Below the pieces are notes generated by a model, which worked only from the letters and a program-made list of their open reading frames with translations, made no database searches and was not told where the DNA came from. Source: Pyropia yezoensis (Eukaryota > Rhodophyta > Bangiophyceae > Bangiales > Bangiaceae). From it: a stretch of 64,000 nt of DNA. The number at the start of each line of letters is the position of its first letter. The first letter of the stretch is position 1. The stretch covers positions 22,914,020-22,978,019 of the forward strand of contig CM020620.1 in NCBI GenBank assembly GCA_009829735.1, read 5' to 3'. Shown here piece after piece: positions 21,270 through 31,258 of the stretch. The position numbers and the translations under genes were made by a program.

Positions 21270-23363
21270 ATGTCCATCACGCTCGGTGCTGTGAATGCGA
21301 GGCACTTGTGGCATATGCAAGACATTGGGCGCCTTTGGGAGCAGCATGCCCTCAGCTGCGGCTCTCCTGTTCGCGTCGCTATCCTGTTGGACGTGCCTTC
21401 GCACGCACCTGGTCAAGCCGGTTCAACTGTGCATGTTTTTCCTGTCGCCGCAGGCAACGATGAGACGTTTCTTGGGCGGTTCCTGCACGCCTACACGTCG
21501 AAGGAGCCGTCTCAGGTTTTGCTTGGTAACACTCAAGCATTCGTGGCCGCGGACGGCGACCCCCAGACTCAAGACCCACCGCTGTCTGTTGCACTTCACA
21601 GCGCTGCTCCTGCTGTCCCGGCCACGTCGGCGCCACCTGATCCGAACCACTTTGACGGCCTAGGCGTGGCTGCGAAGGTGGGCGACGAGTTTGGATTGAA
21701 GAGGTTCCAGGCCGCCTGGGCACAAGACAGGCTCATCGGCTACGCAGATGTGGAGCATTTATGCCCGCGCATTCCATTTCTTCAAGACGATGACACCTTG
21801 GTTGGAGCGGAGAAGCCAGTCGTCAGGCTGGAGGAAGGTGCCGTCACCAGGTTTTTGGACATCGTGAGCAGGCCCTCGCTTGAAAGCGTGACATGGGATA
21901 CTGTCAACGGCGTCACCAGCTGCGCTCGCTTTTTCATTGACAAGGTCTCACTCAACAGAGCGTGGTACAGCATTGGGCCCGAGCAGGCAAGGACTGTAAC
22001 GTACGTGTACAACATCGCTGGAGTGGACCAGTTTACCTTGTCGGTTGCGTCCATGGCGAGCAAGCAGGGTGGCGTGCCCCTACATCGACGCGTTCTGACC
22101 ATTGCTGTTCTAAGCGCTCTTTCCCCATTTTGGCGCATGGTGGTCGTGACCTCTACACTCTTCAACCCTGGCCGACGGCAGGTGCGGCGGGCAAGACAGC
22201 AAAGGAATCCGATGGGAAGTCCTCCGGCGAAGAAGGTGCGACCGGGCTCGGCTCCTGCTGGAAACAAAGGCGACAACCCAAGCATTCATCTGGGGTCCGA
22301 TTGTCCTGTTTCCTCTCTTGGACCCTCAGCAGCGTCGCCGCTGAGTGACGCGCAAGAGCTGAAGCTATGGCAAGAAGCCCCTGGCGTAGACGTTGAAGAT
22401 CGGGAAGTCACGCAGGCCGATCTGTCTGGGAGATGTGGCTGGTTCTGGCAAAACCGCCCGCAGCCGGGAAGTCGATGCCTTCCTCTGATGTCGTACAAGA
22501 CTCTTGCGGACCTGTACCAGATTCGAGGTAAGCGTGCTGCGGCAGCGGGGACTTCAAGAACTTTCGGGCGGCTGGTCAACGTGCCAGGTGACAACGACTG
22601 TTTCTACCACGTCATCGCAAGTGGTCTCATGGACAGGCTGGCGGCCTTCCCGGACCTCCCCCGGAGCTACTTCTGGCAGGACGTAGGTGTCCACCCAGGC
22701 TTGCTGAGGTGGGGAGTCGCTGCATACCAGCGGGCTATGTTGGGTAATGGTCCTTTGTCATATCTTTTCCCCACTTGGCTTGCGCTGACTTGTCCCGGAC
22801 AGAGCTTTGATGATCCCGCCGACAGCCAGGCAGTGCTAGGGAAGGCCATTGTCGAATGTGAGGGAGAGCGATCGTGGATGGGCAGTTCTCACGGAGAGTA
22901 CGCCGTTCTGGCGGACATCCTCGGAGTTGTCATTCGTGTGTTTTCTCCGATTGGTCGCCAGCCGGACGGTGCTCTTCTGCCAGCGCCCGCCCAGTTAGAT
23001 CCTGCCCTGTTCTCTTTGGAGGACGCTCGTGTGGATGTCGTCGGTGAGGAAGGTCGTCGACGGTGCGTATTGCGGCCGGGCCAGGACGTTGTGCAGCTCA
23101 AGCCGTCATGCGTTCACGTGCCATTGCACTATGTCGTGGAGGCTTCAAGGGAGACGCTCTCAGGCGGGTCGCAGGCCCACCCTGGTATGTCGGTCCACAA
23201 CAGAGCCAAAGAGCTGGCCAAGGAGCGACGGTGCCTGGTGTTAGGTGTGATTCATGACGGTAGCGCTCACTTCATGTACCCTTCTGTTCATCTTCAACTG
23301 CTCACTGACTACACGGGGGCATCATTGCCGGCCTTCAACATCAGCAGCAGGATGAGTGAGTGA
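21270..23363 (+). CDS. OTU-family cysteine protease carried by the transposon
   Basis: A 697-residue ORF with an ATG start about 245 bp inside the left inverted repeat. The C-terminal part (about 434-625) has the OTU deubiquitinase layout. VPGDNDCFYHVI has the conserved Asp (441) and the candidate catalytic Cys 444, then a WMGSSHGEYAVLADIL stretch as in other OTU domains, then a closing VPLHYVVE with candidate catalytic His 620. OTU enzymes cleave ubiquitin or ubiquitin-like chains; the substrate here is unknown. The first 300 residues contain aromatic-rich blocks I do not recognise, followed by a basic Pro/Lys/Arg linker near 310-345 that could be a nuclear localisation signal. No signal peptide or membrane segment is evident. 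It reads toward the transposase gene. Protease cargo is known from other large DNA transposons, so a role in transposition or in evading host control is possible but not shown. Confidence 0.8.
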   Translation: MSITLGAVNARHLWHMQDIGRLWEQHALSCGSPVRVAILLDVPSHAPGQAGSTVHVFPVAAGNDETFLGRFLHAYTSKEPSQVLLGNTQAFVAADGDPQTQDPPLSVALHSAAPAVPATSAPPDPNHFDGLGVAAKVGDEFGLKRFQAAWAQDRLIGYADVEHLCPRIPFLQDDDTLVGAEKPVVRLEEGAVTRFLDIVSRPSLESVTWDTVNGVTSCARFFIDKVSLNRAWYSIGPEQARTVTYVYNIAGVDQFTLSVASMASKQGGVPLHRRVLTIAVLSALSPFWRMVVVTSTLFNPGRRQVRRARQQRNPMGSPPAKKVRPGSAPAGNKGDNPSIHLGSDCPVSSLGPSAASPLSDAQELKLWQEAPGVDVEDREVTQADLSGRCGWFWQNRPQPGSRCLPLMSYKTLADLYQIRGKRAAAAGTSRTFGRLVNVPGDNDCFYHVIASGLMDRLAAFPDLPRSYFWQDVGVHPGLLRWGVAAYQRAMLGNGPLSYLFPTWLALTCPGQSFDDPADSQAVLGKAIVECEGERSWMGSSHGEYAVLADILGVVIRVFSPIGRQPDGALLPAPAQLDPALFSLEDARVDVVGEEGRRRCVLRPGQDVVQLKPSCVHVPLHYVVEASRETLSGGSQAHPGMSVHNRAKELAKERRCLVLGVIHDGSAHFMYPSVHLQLLTDYTGASLPAFNISSRMSE

Positions 23364-23691
23364 CTATGTTTATGGCGTTGAAGCACACCAAAAAACCATC
23401 AGGCACTGGAAACCGTCATAGTTAAGAATGGGACAGCCCGTCCTCCCTCAAGCTGAAAGCGTAACCCCCGTCAGCGTCACTCTTCTAACCGACCCCTCAA
23501 CCAACGTACTCCGGCCCGTCCCGCCTAAGCCACAGCTGCTGGTCACTTGCACAGAATGCTGTTAAGGACGCCGCACGTCCCAGAGCGTTGTTCCAACGAT
23601 CTTCTCGCGCGCGCCTCAAATGCTGCAGCAGCCGACGTGAGTAAGGGCGATGCAGCGAATCCGCAGGAGCCGCGACCGTGTCATCTCAGCG
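23364..23691. other. Spacer between two converging ORFs
   Basis: About 330 bp between the stop codons of the OTU gene and the minus-strand ORF. No further gene seen. The transcript ends of both genes should lie here; I found no diagnostic poly(A) signal. Confidence 0.5.
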
Positions 23692-24894
23692 TCACTGTCG
23701 GCCGCTTCCAGCATTGGCAGGTCCATCATCTTCGATGTTCATCGCCGCGAATAGGTCTTCATGCGGGGAGTCCACGGCAACAACTTGCTTCTGGATCTCA
23801 ACAGCGGTGTGGTCGAGGGCGCTTGTAACAGAGGCTGCAGCGTGTACGGTGCCCAAGCGTTCATTTCCTGCTTCCCGCTCCGCCGCGTTCAGTAGAGACG
23901 ATGTCCAGTGTTCGATGCGCTCCATAGCGAGAGCATCCATGTCCGTGACCGCCGTTTGTAGCACGCGGGCCGTGCGGACCAGCAACGCTCGATCATAGCG
24001 AAGATTGTCTCGATCTCCAACCGTACAGCCACGTGCAGCACTGGGGGGGGGGCCCAGTTGCGCCGCGCAGGAGGTCGCTTCCGATCCCGGGCCAGATGTG
24101 CATGAAGATCCCGAAGCTGGTGCAGCCATGCTGACCCCATATACCCCGATAGTCGATACCTGCAGGGACGCAATCAGATCATCATAGGAGTACGGGCCAC
24201 TGTGCCGGGGCACTACAATTGGCAGCAGCAATGATGCGGGGTCGACGGCTTTGGAGCGGGCGTTGCCAGAAGCGCTCCCGTCAAGAGCAGACCCACATGC
24301 GCGCATGCCCGCATGGGTAGCTTGGCGAGAAGTGCTTCCTGAGGCAGGCGACGCGGTCGGATTGGATGGATCTGCCAGCGATGAGGCCCGTCCGTCATCC
24401 AGCGCGTCGAAACGAGCCTCTTTGTATGCCTTCACCACCTGGTAGACGGGTGTCCGTACTTGCTGGATCTCCTTATGGATCCCATTGCCAATCGTCCGGT
24501 AGTTTTGCAGCGCGCCAACTAGCGGCTCCCACTTGTCAGCCTCCATCTTGGCCGATAGCATGTAAGCGGCGACAAAGAAGAACTTCCGCTCCGCGGCGTT
24601 ACTCGCGGGTGGCTCGGTGTGCGAGGAAGAAATGCTCCCAGCAAGCCGACGGGCGCGCTGGCGGTCCATAGCAACGATGTCACCCACCAGCTCGAGTACC
24701 GCCGACACGTCGGCAGCAACAGGAGTCGCTGCCATGGCCAGAAAATGTCGGGTCAGAGTGGAGAATGTGGACGTCTTTGTCGCCCCGAGGGTCCCGCTGA
24801 GAACTCCAGAGCCGCGTAGGCGCGCAGGTGATGGATTGCCACGCCGGTCACGCCCGTCACCTCGCAGACACTCACGGGAAGGGCTTGTCGCCAA
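23692..24894 (-). CDS. Unrecognised 400-aa ORF of the transposon
   Basis: A minus-strand ORF, probably expressed, that I cannot assign to a family. From the N terminus: a basic Arg/Ser-rich start (an alternative start is the Met near residue 53, before AATPVAADVSAVLEL), a helical section (about 55-160) with FFFVAAYMLSAKMEADKW, a Ser/Ala/Gly-rich linker (about 175-290), and a second amphipathic helical section ending in an acidic tail. No zinc finger, DDE core or nuclease motif is visible. Element C is inserted only 72 bp upstream of the first Met, so its promoter may have been displaced. A structural or DNA-binding accessory role is a guess from its position. Confidence 0.5.
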   Translation of the reverse strand: MATSPSRECLRGDGRDRRGNPSPARLRGSGVLSGTLGATKTSTFSTLTRHFLAMAATPVAADVSAVLELVGDIVAMDRQRARRLAGSISSSHTEPPASNAAERKFFFVAAYMLSAKMEADKWEPLVGALQNYRTIGNGIHKEIQQVRTPVYQVVKAYKEARFDALDDGRASSLADPSNPTASPASGSTSRQATHAGMRACGSALDGSASGNARSKAVDPASLLLPIVVPRHSGPYSYDDLIASLQVSTIGVYGVSMAAPASGSSCTSGPGSEATSCAAQLGPPPSAARGCTVGDRDNLRYDRALLVRTARVLQTAVTDMDALAMERIEHWTSSLLNAAEREAGNERLGTVHAAASVTSALDHTAVEIQKQVVAVDSPHEDLFAAMNIEDDGPANAGSGRQ

Positions 24895-24971
24895 CGACTG
24901 CGCACTCTGAGAGACGACCTCAGATCTGGACCTCGAATGAAACGGGTGGCTTTACACTATCTAGGGATGAC

Positions 24972-25542
24972 TGTAGCATCCCTGGCCCCGACTTGGCGCC
25001 GACCCGGGACTACAACCAGAGGGCACCAGGTGCCAGAACACGCCCGCCGTGTGGTGATGGTTGGCGGCCGTGGCCCGTGCCCGGCACTGGGATGCGGTGG
25101 ACTACGCTATCCACACGTGAGAGAGGGATTGCTGATGGGTTTTTGCATACTTGTGAGGGACTTGATTTGAGAGAATTCGAGTGTGAGATTAGTGAGTGGG
25201 AATAGAATTAGTAGTGATAGTGGCCCCCGACCTGACGAGGTTAGACTCGGGTCGGGGCCGCTCGGGGTTATGGGGGGGCTACCTGGCCAACGTGCCGAGG
25301 CTCCCCCAGATGCACGTTAAGAGGGACAGCGAGGCGCCCTTGGCCCGCGCCCTCAGGAAAAAGACAACTGCGCGTTTGCTTTCCTCTTCCCCGTGTGCAC
25401 TACCGTGCGTATCCGTTTGCTCTGCGAGCAGGCACGTGAGGCAACAGGCATACCATTCTCGTAGTTCCCCTTTCTGTGTTACCTGTCCCTTTCCCCCGAG
25501 GGATATTGACACGTGTCTGAGAGGATCGAGTTTTATACCACA
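24972..25542 (+). repeat. 5' LTR of element C
   Basis: Begins TGTAGCATCC and ends TATACCACA. It is 571 bp, the same length as the 3' copy. Confidence 0.95.
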
Positions 25543-25546
25543 TATT

Positions 25547-25563
25547 TGGTGGAGCAGCAGGGG
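25547..25563 (+). other. Primer-binding site of element C
   Basis: TGGTGGAGCAGCAGGGG, identical to the site in element B although the LTRs of the two families are otherwise unalike. Confidence 0.75.
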
Positions 25564-25754
25564 ATGATTGGAGTGTTTGAGAAGAGACATTTGGGAGCAG
25601 CGGTTGGGTTGTTCCTGTTCTGTCTTTTTCGGTGGTTTGGGAATTATTTGCACCCGTTCACGGGAATCCCATTCCTGGCTCTCCAACCCCTCTCTTGTGG
25701 TCTGGCGATCTTTGGACACGCAGGCAACTGGACTGTGGCTGTCAAGAGACCAAC

Positions 25755-27515
25755 ATGGCTACCCTCCCTGGCACGACGGTGCCCGAAGGGGTAGACCCCG
25801 CGTCCCTTGATGCATCCCTGGTCACCGCGGGGGACGGTGCCCAACCCGGCGTTCTCCCTACGGGTGAAGCAGACCTGGGTGTGACATCCGGTAGCGGACT
25901 GGAGTCCACAGGCGGCCAAGCACCACCTGCTCCCGTTCCTCCGGCTGTTCCTCCTGTGGGAGCCACCCCGGGGTCAACGGCGTTTGAGTCCGCTCGCAGC
26001 AGACGTCTCCCTCCTGTCGGTTCTACTCCTCAACCTCCAGGGATAGCCCCTGGTGTGTTTACTCCTGGACCCACACATGGCAGTTGGGTGTATACACCTC
26101 TTCCTGTGGGCACTAGCGATGCCAGAGGCACCGTTGTGACTGGTTCTACGGGTCTCCCTGAGACCTCGACTCCTGGGACCGGCCAAGCTTTTCCTCCCCT
26201 TGCATCCTATGGGGCGGGGAGCCCCAAGACCGGTAACCGGAGCAGCCGAAGGCGTCGGCGTCATCGCCGTCGCTCTAGCACCAGCGAGACCAGTTCCTCC
26301 AGCTCTGAGGAGGGATATGATTGGGATGCATCTCCCGGTCCCACCCGGCGCAGGCTAGTCGAGTTTGACTTCCCTGCCCACCAAGTGGGAGATGCCACCC
26401 TGAACAAGGTCACGTATTGGGGTAACTACCGGCTGGAGAACCAAGACCAAGGTTACACCCGGAAGATGGCCAAGAAGATGGCGTCCCTGAACCGGCGAAT
26501 GCAGCCGAGCTTCGGGGGACATCCTAAGTTTTCCGGGAAGAGACCGGCGCATATCTTTGCCTTCCTGCGCCGGTTTGTCAAGGCATGCAATGACAACGAT
26601 GTGTCCGAGGGCAAGGCTCTCTACCTCCTTGTTAACTTCATGACCGGAGAAGCGGAACAGCGGTTTGCACAGGTTCTACCAGACTCTGCCGGACACATTG
26701 TCGGACGTACCGTCGCGAGTTATCCGGAGGCGATCAACTGGCTCCTGTCCAACTACGCTGACGCGGACTCTCTGCGTAAAGCAGTCGGCAGGCTGAACCG
26801 GGCAACCATGGAAAGACAAGAGACTCCAGAGGCGTTCGCCCGTCGTGTCCGGGAGATGAGCGATGCTTGTGGCAACGTTTACCCTGAGGACAGGCTCAAG
26901 ATGATCTTCTCGGAAGGGCTTCCTGAATATCTTCAAGTGGATGCGGAGAACTACAACCAGGAACATCAAGAACATACCTTCCAGCAGTTGATGGCCTACA
27001 CCCAGGGCAAGTACCGGCAAGCCAGGGCCCTCCAAGCTCCCATGGTATCAACTCCCAAGCCGTTGTCGCGAGTTCGACCCGGACCCGACAAGTATAAGGG
27101 AGGTGATAGCCCTGTACCGGTACTCGCAGTTGGCGAGGCCTCACCCATGGGGTCAGGGGACAAGTGGGGCGGCTTCGTTTCCAAGGAGCAACCATCCCTG
27201 GTCGCCCCCAAGCAAGTCAAGAACCAGCGGTTCCGGTCTTGTTGGCTGTGCCAGAAGGAGGATCACATGTCCTACCAGTGCCCGACCATTCCCAAGGACC
27301 TCCAGGAGATACTCAAGCGTCAAGGACTGGTGTTTGCAAAGGCGGTCAACTGGGCTGACCGGCGGGCACCCTCCAAGATGGACCAGGCACAGGTACACGC
27401 AATCGGAGTGGCAACCTTACAGAGCATCACGGAGGCTCTGGCAAGGGAAGCTCCTACGGACTTTGACCTGGAGATCGAAGCCTCTAAAGACTCCTCGGAC
27501 CCGGGAAACGAGTAG
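25755..27515 (+). CDS. gag: gag of element C
   Basis: An open gag of 586 residues from the ATG at 25755 (MATLPGTTVPEG), chosen because the upstream in-frame part is LTR-proximal leader. A Pro/Thr/Gly-rich N-terminal third is followed by an Arg/Ser-rich patch. The capsid-like helical region (AFLRRFVKACNDNDVSEGKA) is clearly related to element D gag. A CCHC knuckle (CWLCQKEDHMSYQC) lies near the C terminus. The end is DPGNE-stop, preceded by GGGAAAC. It looks whole. Confidence 0.87.
   Translation: MATLPGTTVPEGVDPASLDASLVTAGDGAQPGVLPTGEADLGVTSGSGLESTGGQAPPAPVPPAVPPVGATPGSTAFESARSRRLPPVGSTPQPPGIAPGVFTPGPTHGSWVYTPLPVGTSDARGTVVTGSTGLPETSTPGTGQAFPPLASYGAGSPKTGNRSSRRRRRHRRRSSTSETSSSSSEEGYDWDASPGPTRRRLVEFDFPAHQVGDATLNKVTYWGNYRLENQDQGYTRKMAKKMASLNRRMQPSFGGHPKFSGKRPAHIFAFLRRFVKACNDNDVSEGKALYLLVNFMTGEAEQRFAQVLPDSAGHIVGRTVASYPEAINWLLSNYADADSLRKAVGRLNRATMERQETPEAFARRVREMSDACGNVYPEDRLKMIFSEGLPEYLQVDAENYNQEHQEHTFQQLMAYTQGKYRQARALQAPMVSTPKPLSRVRPGPDKYKGGDSPVPVLAVGEASPMGSGDKWGGFVSKEQPSLVAPKQVKNQRFRSCWLCQKEDHMSYQCPTIPKDLQEILKRQGLVFAKAVNWADRRAPSKMDQAQVHAIGVATLQSITEALAREAPTDFDLEIEASKDSSDPGNE
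27503..27509 (+). other. Candidate -1 frameshift site, gag-pol of element C
   Basis: GGGAAAC in the gag frame (ccG GGA AAC GAG TAG). The -1 frame stays open for the 45 codons up to the first annotated start in pol, where there is no good ATG. That favours frameshifting over separate initiation. Confidence 0.68.
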
Positions 27516-30500
27516 GGCAGGCGCTCTCCCCAAGTGTCTTCCCGAACCTCCAACGGCAGGGTACTTCTACCTGTTCCCCCCTTGCGTTCCGGGAGAAAGG
27601 ACGGCGGTTACCTGCTCAACCGGTAGCCGCCTGGACACCCTGTTTGTTCAAGGGGACATTGCTCGTCCTGCGTAAAGAAAACCTCGAGATTAATGCTCGT
27701 ATGCGTGTGGGGGATAGCCTCCCCCAAGCTGTTACGCCGGTGGTTGACACGGGAGCCGGACCAAGCGTCATCACTGAGAACCTGTTACCTCCGGGCTGGC
27801 GTCGACATGCCTGGAGAGCGCCTACCCGGACCCATGTCGTCGACGCTTCGGGTCAAACCCTACGACCGCTTGGCCGTCTTCCTGTCGCCATCTATGTCAA
27901 CAATGAACCAATGCTTTTTCCCTTTCTAGTAGTCAAGACCCTATCAGTCCCCCTCATCCTAGGGTGGGACTTCCAGAAGCAGCATGTCAAGAGCATCCTA
28001 CCCGGAGAAGGGAAGGTCCAGTTCAACCATGGGTTTGTGTCACCGGTATTGGAGCATCTGGACGCCAAGGTTCGTGTAGCCAAGAGCAAGAGGGAACGCA
28101 TCCCACCCTCTACCTTGACTCTCTTCAAACCGGTGCTCCTACCTCCTCGCTCGGAGACCATGGTTCAAGTAACGACCCGGATTGCAGGTCAATGCCTGAT
28201 CTACGGACGTAAGGAATTTCTGGCGAAACACCGGTTATACTTGGCCCACGGACATCACAAGAAGGTAGAAAGGCACACCCCGTTCTCGGTGCTAATCGTC
28301 AACGTGAGCCGGAAGCCAATAACCCTCGCCAAGGGCACCCGAGTTGGTGCAGCAGAGCCTTACCGGGGATCCGCCCGTGCTATGAGCAAGGAAGACCTCC
28401 TGAACCTGCAACAAGAACTGGCATCCAACTTGACGGCCTTAGACGTCTCTCCGAAACAAGTGCAGGCTGGCAGCGCTACTCCGAAACCCGAACAAGCACC
28501 ACCCGGGATGCCGAAGGTCAAGCAAGAAAATGTCCCTCCCGACTTGAAGGAGGCACTGGAGAAGCTTCTCCAGGAATATCGGCACCTGTGGTCGGGAGAG
28601 CTCGGCAAGATGGACGCCACTCTACACCGGATTCAACTCAAGGCGGAAGCTAAGCCAGTGCACATGCAACCATATCGGGCCGGACCTCATCGCCGGGATG
28701 AGATTGAGAAGCAGGTTAACAAGATGCTCAAGATGGATGTTATCGAGCCGTCTGATGGCGAGTGGGCCTTCCCGGTGGTAGTCGTCCCGAAAACCGGCGG
28801 TCACTTCCGTTTCTGCGTTGACTACCGGCGCCTGAACGAGATGACAGTCAAGGACGTATACCCGATACCCCGGATGGATGATTGCCTCGACTTTCTTGGT
28901 GATGCCACCCTCTTCTCGACGGATTGTAATGCCGGTTACTGGCAGATCCCTCTGGCTGACGAGGACAAGGACAAGACCACCTTCACGTGCCACCTGGGAC
29001 TATTCCGGTGCAAGCGTCTTCCTTTTGGTCTCACCAATGCTCCGGCAACCTTCCAAAGAGCCATCGACATCATCCTGTCCGGGCTAAGGTGGAGAACATG
29101 TTTGGTCTACCTGGACGACATTATCGTTTTCTCCAAGACCCCAGCGGAACACCTGGAGCACCTTCGGGAGGTCCTGGCCCTCCTGTCCAAGGCTGGAGTT
29201 ACCCTCAAGGCCGAGAAGTGCCACCTGTTTGAGACTGAGGTGGAGTATCTGGGGCACGTGCTGAGTCCGGGGGAGCTCCGAGTCAATGAGAAGAACATCA
29301 AGGCCCTCCGGCATGCACGACAACCCAAAACCCAGACGGAACTCAAGAGCTTCCTGGGTATGTGCAACGTCTATCGCCGGTTCGTACGGGACTATGCTCT
29401 GATTGCCCGGCCATTGACCAAGCTTACCAGCAAGAAGCTTCCCGCACAACTCCCGGTGTTCGACGAGAAGCAGACCGCGGCCTTCGAAGAGCTCAAGAAG
29501 CGCCTGACCACCACTCCAGTACTGGCGTTACCCAAGCGGGAGGGCCAGTTTGTTCTGGAGACTGATGCCTGTGGCGTCCAGGTGGGGTGCTCACTACTCC
29601 AGCAGCAACCTGATGGGCACTTCCTCCCGAAAGGCTACTACAGTCGCGTCTTGACTCCAGCCGAGAAGAACTATTCCACGACGGAGCGCGAGTGCTTGGC
29701 AGTCGTCTGGGCTTGCTTCTTGTTACGGCCATATCTTGAAGGACAAGAGTTCCTCATCCGGACGGATCACGCCAGTCTAAGGTGGCTGCTATGCATGGAC
29801 AGCAGTCAAGGAAGGGTCGCCCGGTGGCGCCTACGCCTTTCGGAGTTCAAGTACAAGGTGTGCACCAGAGCAGGGAGGGAGCACCACTGCGCCGACACCA
29901 TGTCCCGGCTGGAGACTCCTGCAGCCGATACCGGTCCTATCCCGGAGAAAAATACCTTGCTTCATCCTCCCAAATGTCGGACGTGGCTGGCACGCTCCCC
30001 TGTATGAGACACCTGAAGCTCATGAACCGGTGACCATTCACCGGATGCTTGAGGCACAACTGACGGATCCTCAATGCTTGGAGCTTCGCCACCAAATGGA
30101 CCTGAACCGGAACAGTCGTTTCTCCGAGTCTACGGACGGACTCCTAGTACGGGTGTCACCCTTCGATGGGGCCACTCAAGTCTACGTACCCCGGGGCCTA
30201 CGAGCTGACATCCTACGCCTGGAGCACTCGTCTCCCCAGGCCGGACATCCTGGTATCAATCGGATGTACGCTTCCATGAGATGACACTATCACTGAGAAA
30301 CCATGGCCAGTTACGTCCATAAGTACCTGGAGGCTTGTGCTTCGTGTGCAAGGAACCGGTTGTCCCAGAGGAAGAAGACTTCTAAGCTACGCCTATTCCC
30401 TGCGGCCGAGCCCTTTGCAAGCTTAAGCATGGACATCCTGGGGCCCCTACCTGAAGCATCCAGTGGCAACATATACCTGCTCATCATATGTGACCGGTTC

Positions 30501-31113
30501 TCCAAGCTCACTCGAGCAATCCCGCTGAGGACCATCACGGCTCTGGATGTCACGTCAGCCTTCTGCGAGTACTGGATAGCTGCCTACGGCCCTCCAGACT
30601 CCGTCTTAACCGACAACGGTCCCCAGTTTGCATCCCTGCTCTTCCAAGGAGTCTGTGACCTGATGGGCATCAAGAACTTGTACACTACGACGTCTAGACG
30701 TGGATGGCTCCCCGTACCGCGTGAGCAGCGACCATGTCACCCGAGCTCCACCGCCAAGCCAACGAGACTTGACCCGGCGCAAGCGGGCCGCAGCACCCTG
30801 GCTATCCCAAAAAGAAGGTCGGGAATATGTCTACGTCAAGTTTGTGGACCATGCCTGGAGAGACGGACGCCTGTACCTGCGAGTACGCTGGTTCGGTTTT
30901 AACCCGGCAGATGATACCTGGGAACCCTCAAACCGGCTACCCATCGCGGATGTCTGTGCCTACACGCGACGGAACGGGATAGAGGGCACTCCCGTGGCCA
31001 GAGCCGGCAAGATTCTGGAGTCGGACTCGGAGGAGGACCAAGAGGATGGGGCCAACCAAGACCCTCGGGACGAGCCGAGTTCATCCGCAACGGATGCGGA
31101 ACAAGAGGATTGA
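27510..31113 (+). pseudogene. pol region of element C
   Basis: Gypsy pol in the usual order: aspartic protease (VVDTGAGPSVI), reverse transcriptase (YLDDIIVFS near 29110), RNase H, integrase with zinc finger and catalytic core, and a C-terminal chromodomain (around 30820-30940, with FVDHAW and WFGFNPADDTWEP) followed by an acidic tail. It is shorter than the pol of B and looks broken in about two or three places, mainly in the integrase part. Confidence 0.85.
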
Positions 31114-31258
31114 GAAGAAGGGAACGGGTATATCAAGGAGAACACGCAATACAAGCATGGAACAATCAAGGAAAACAAGCACCCGCTCGGGCAACCCTTC
31201 TCTCCGCCTCTTCCCTCCTCGCTTCTCCCAAGACCCTCACCCTCCTTGCCTCCAACTA

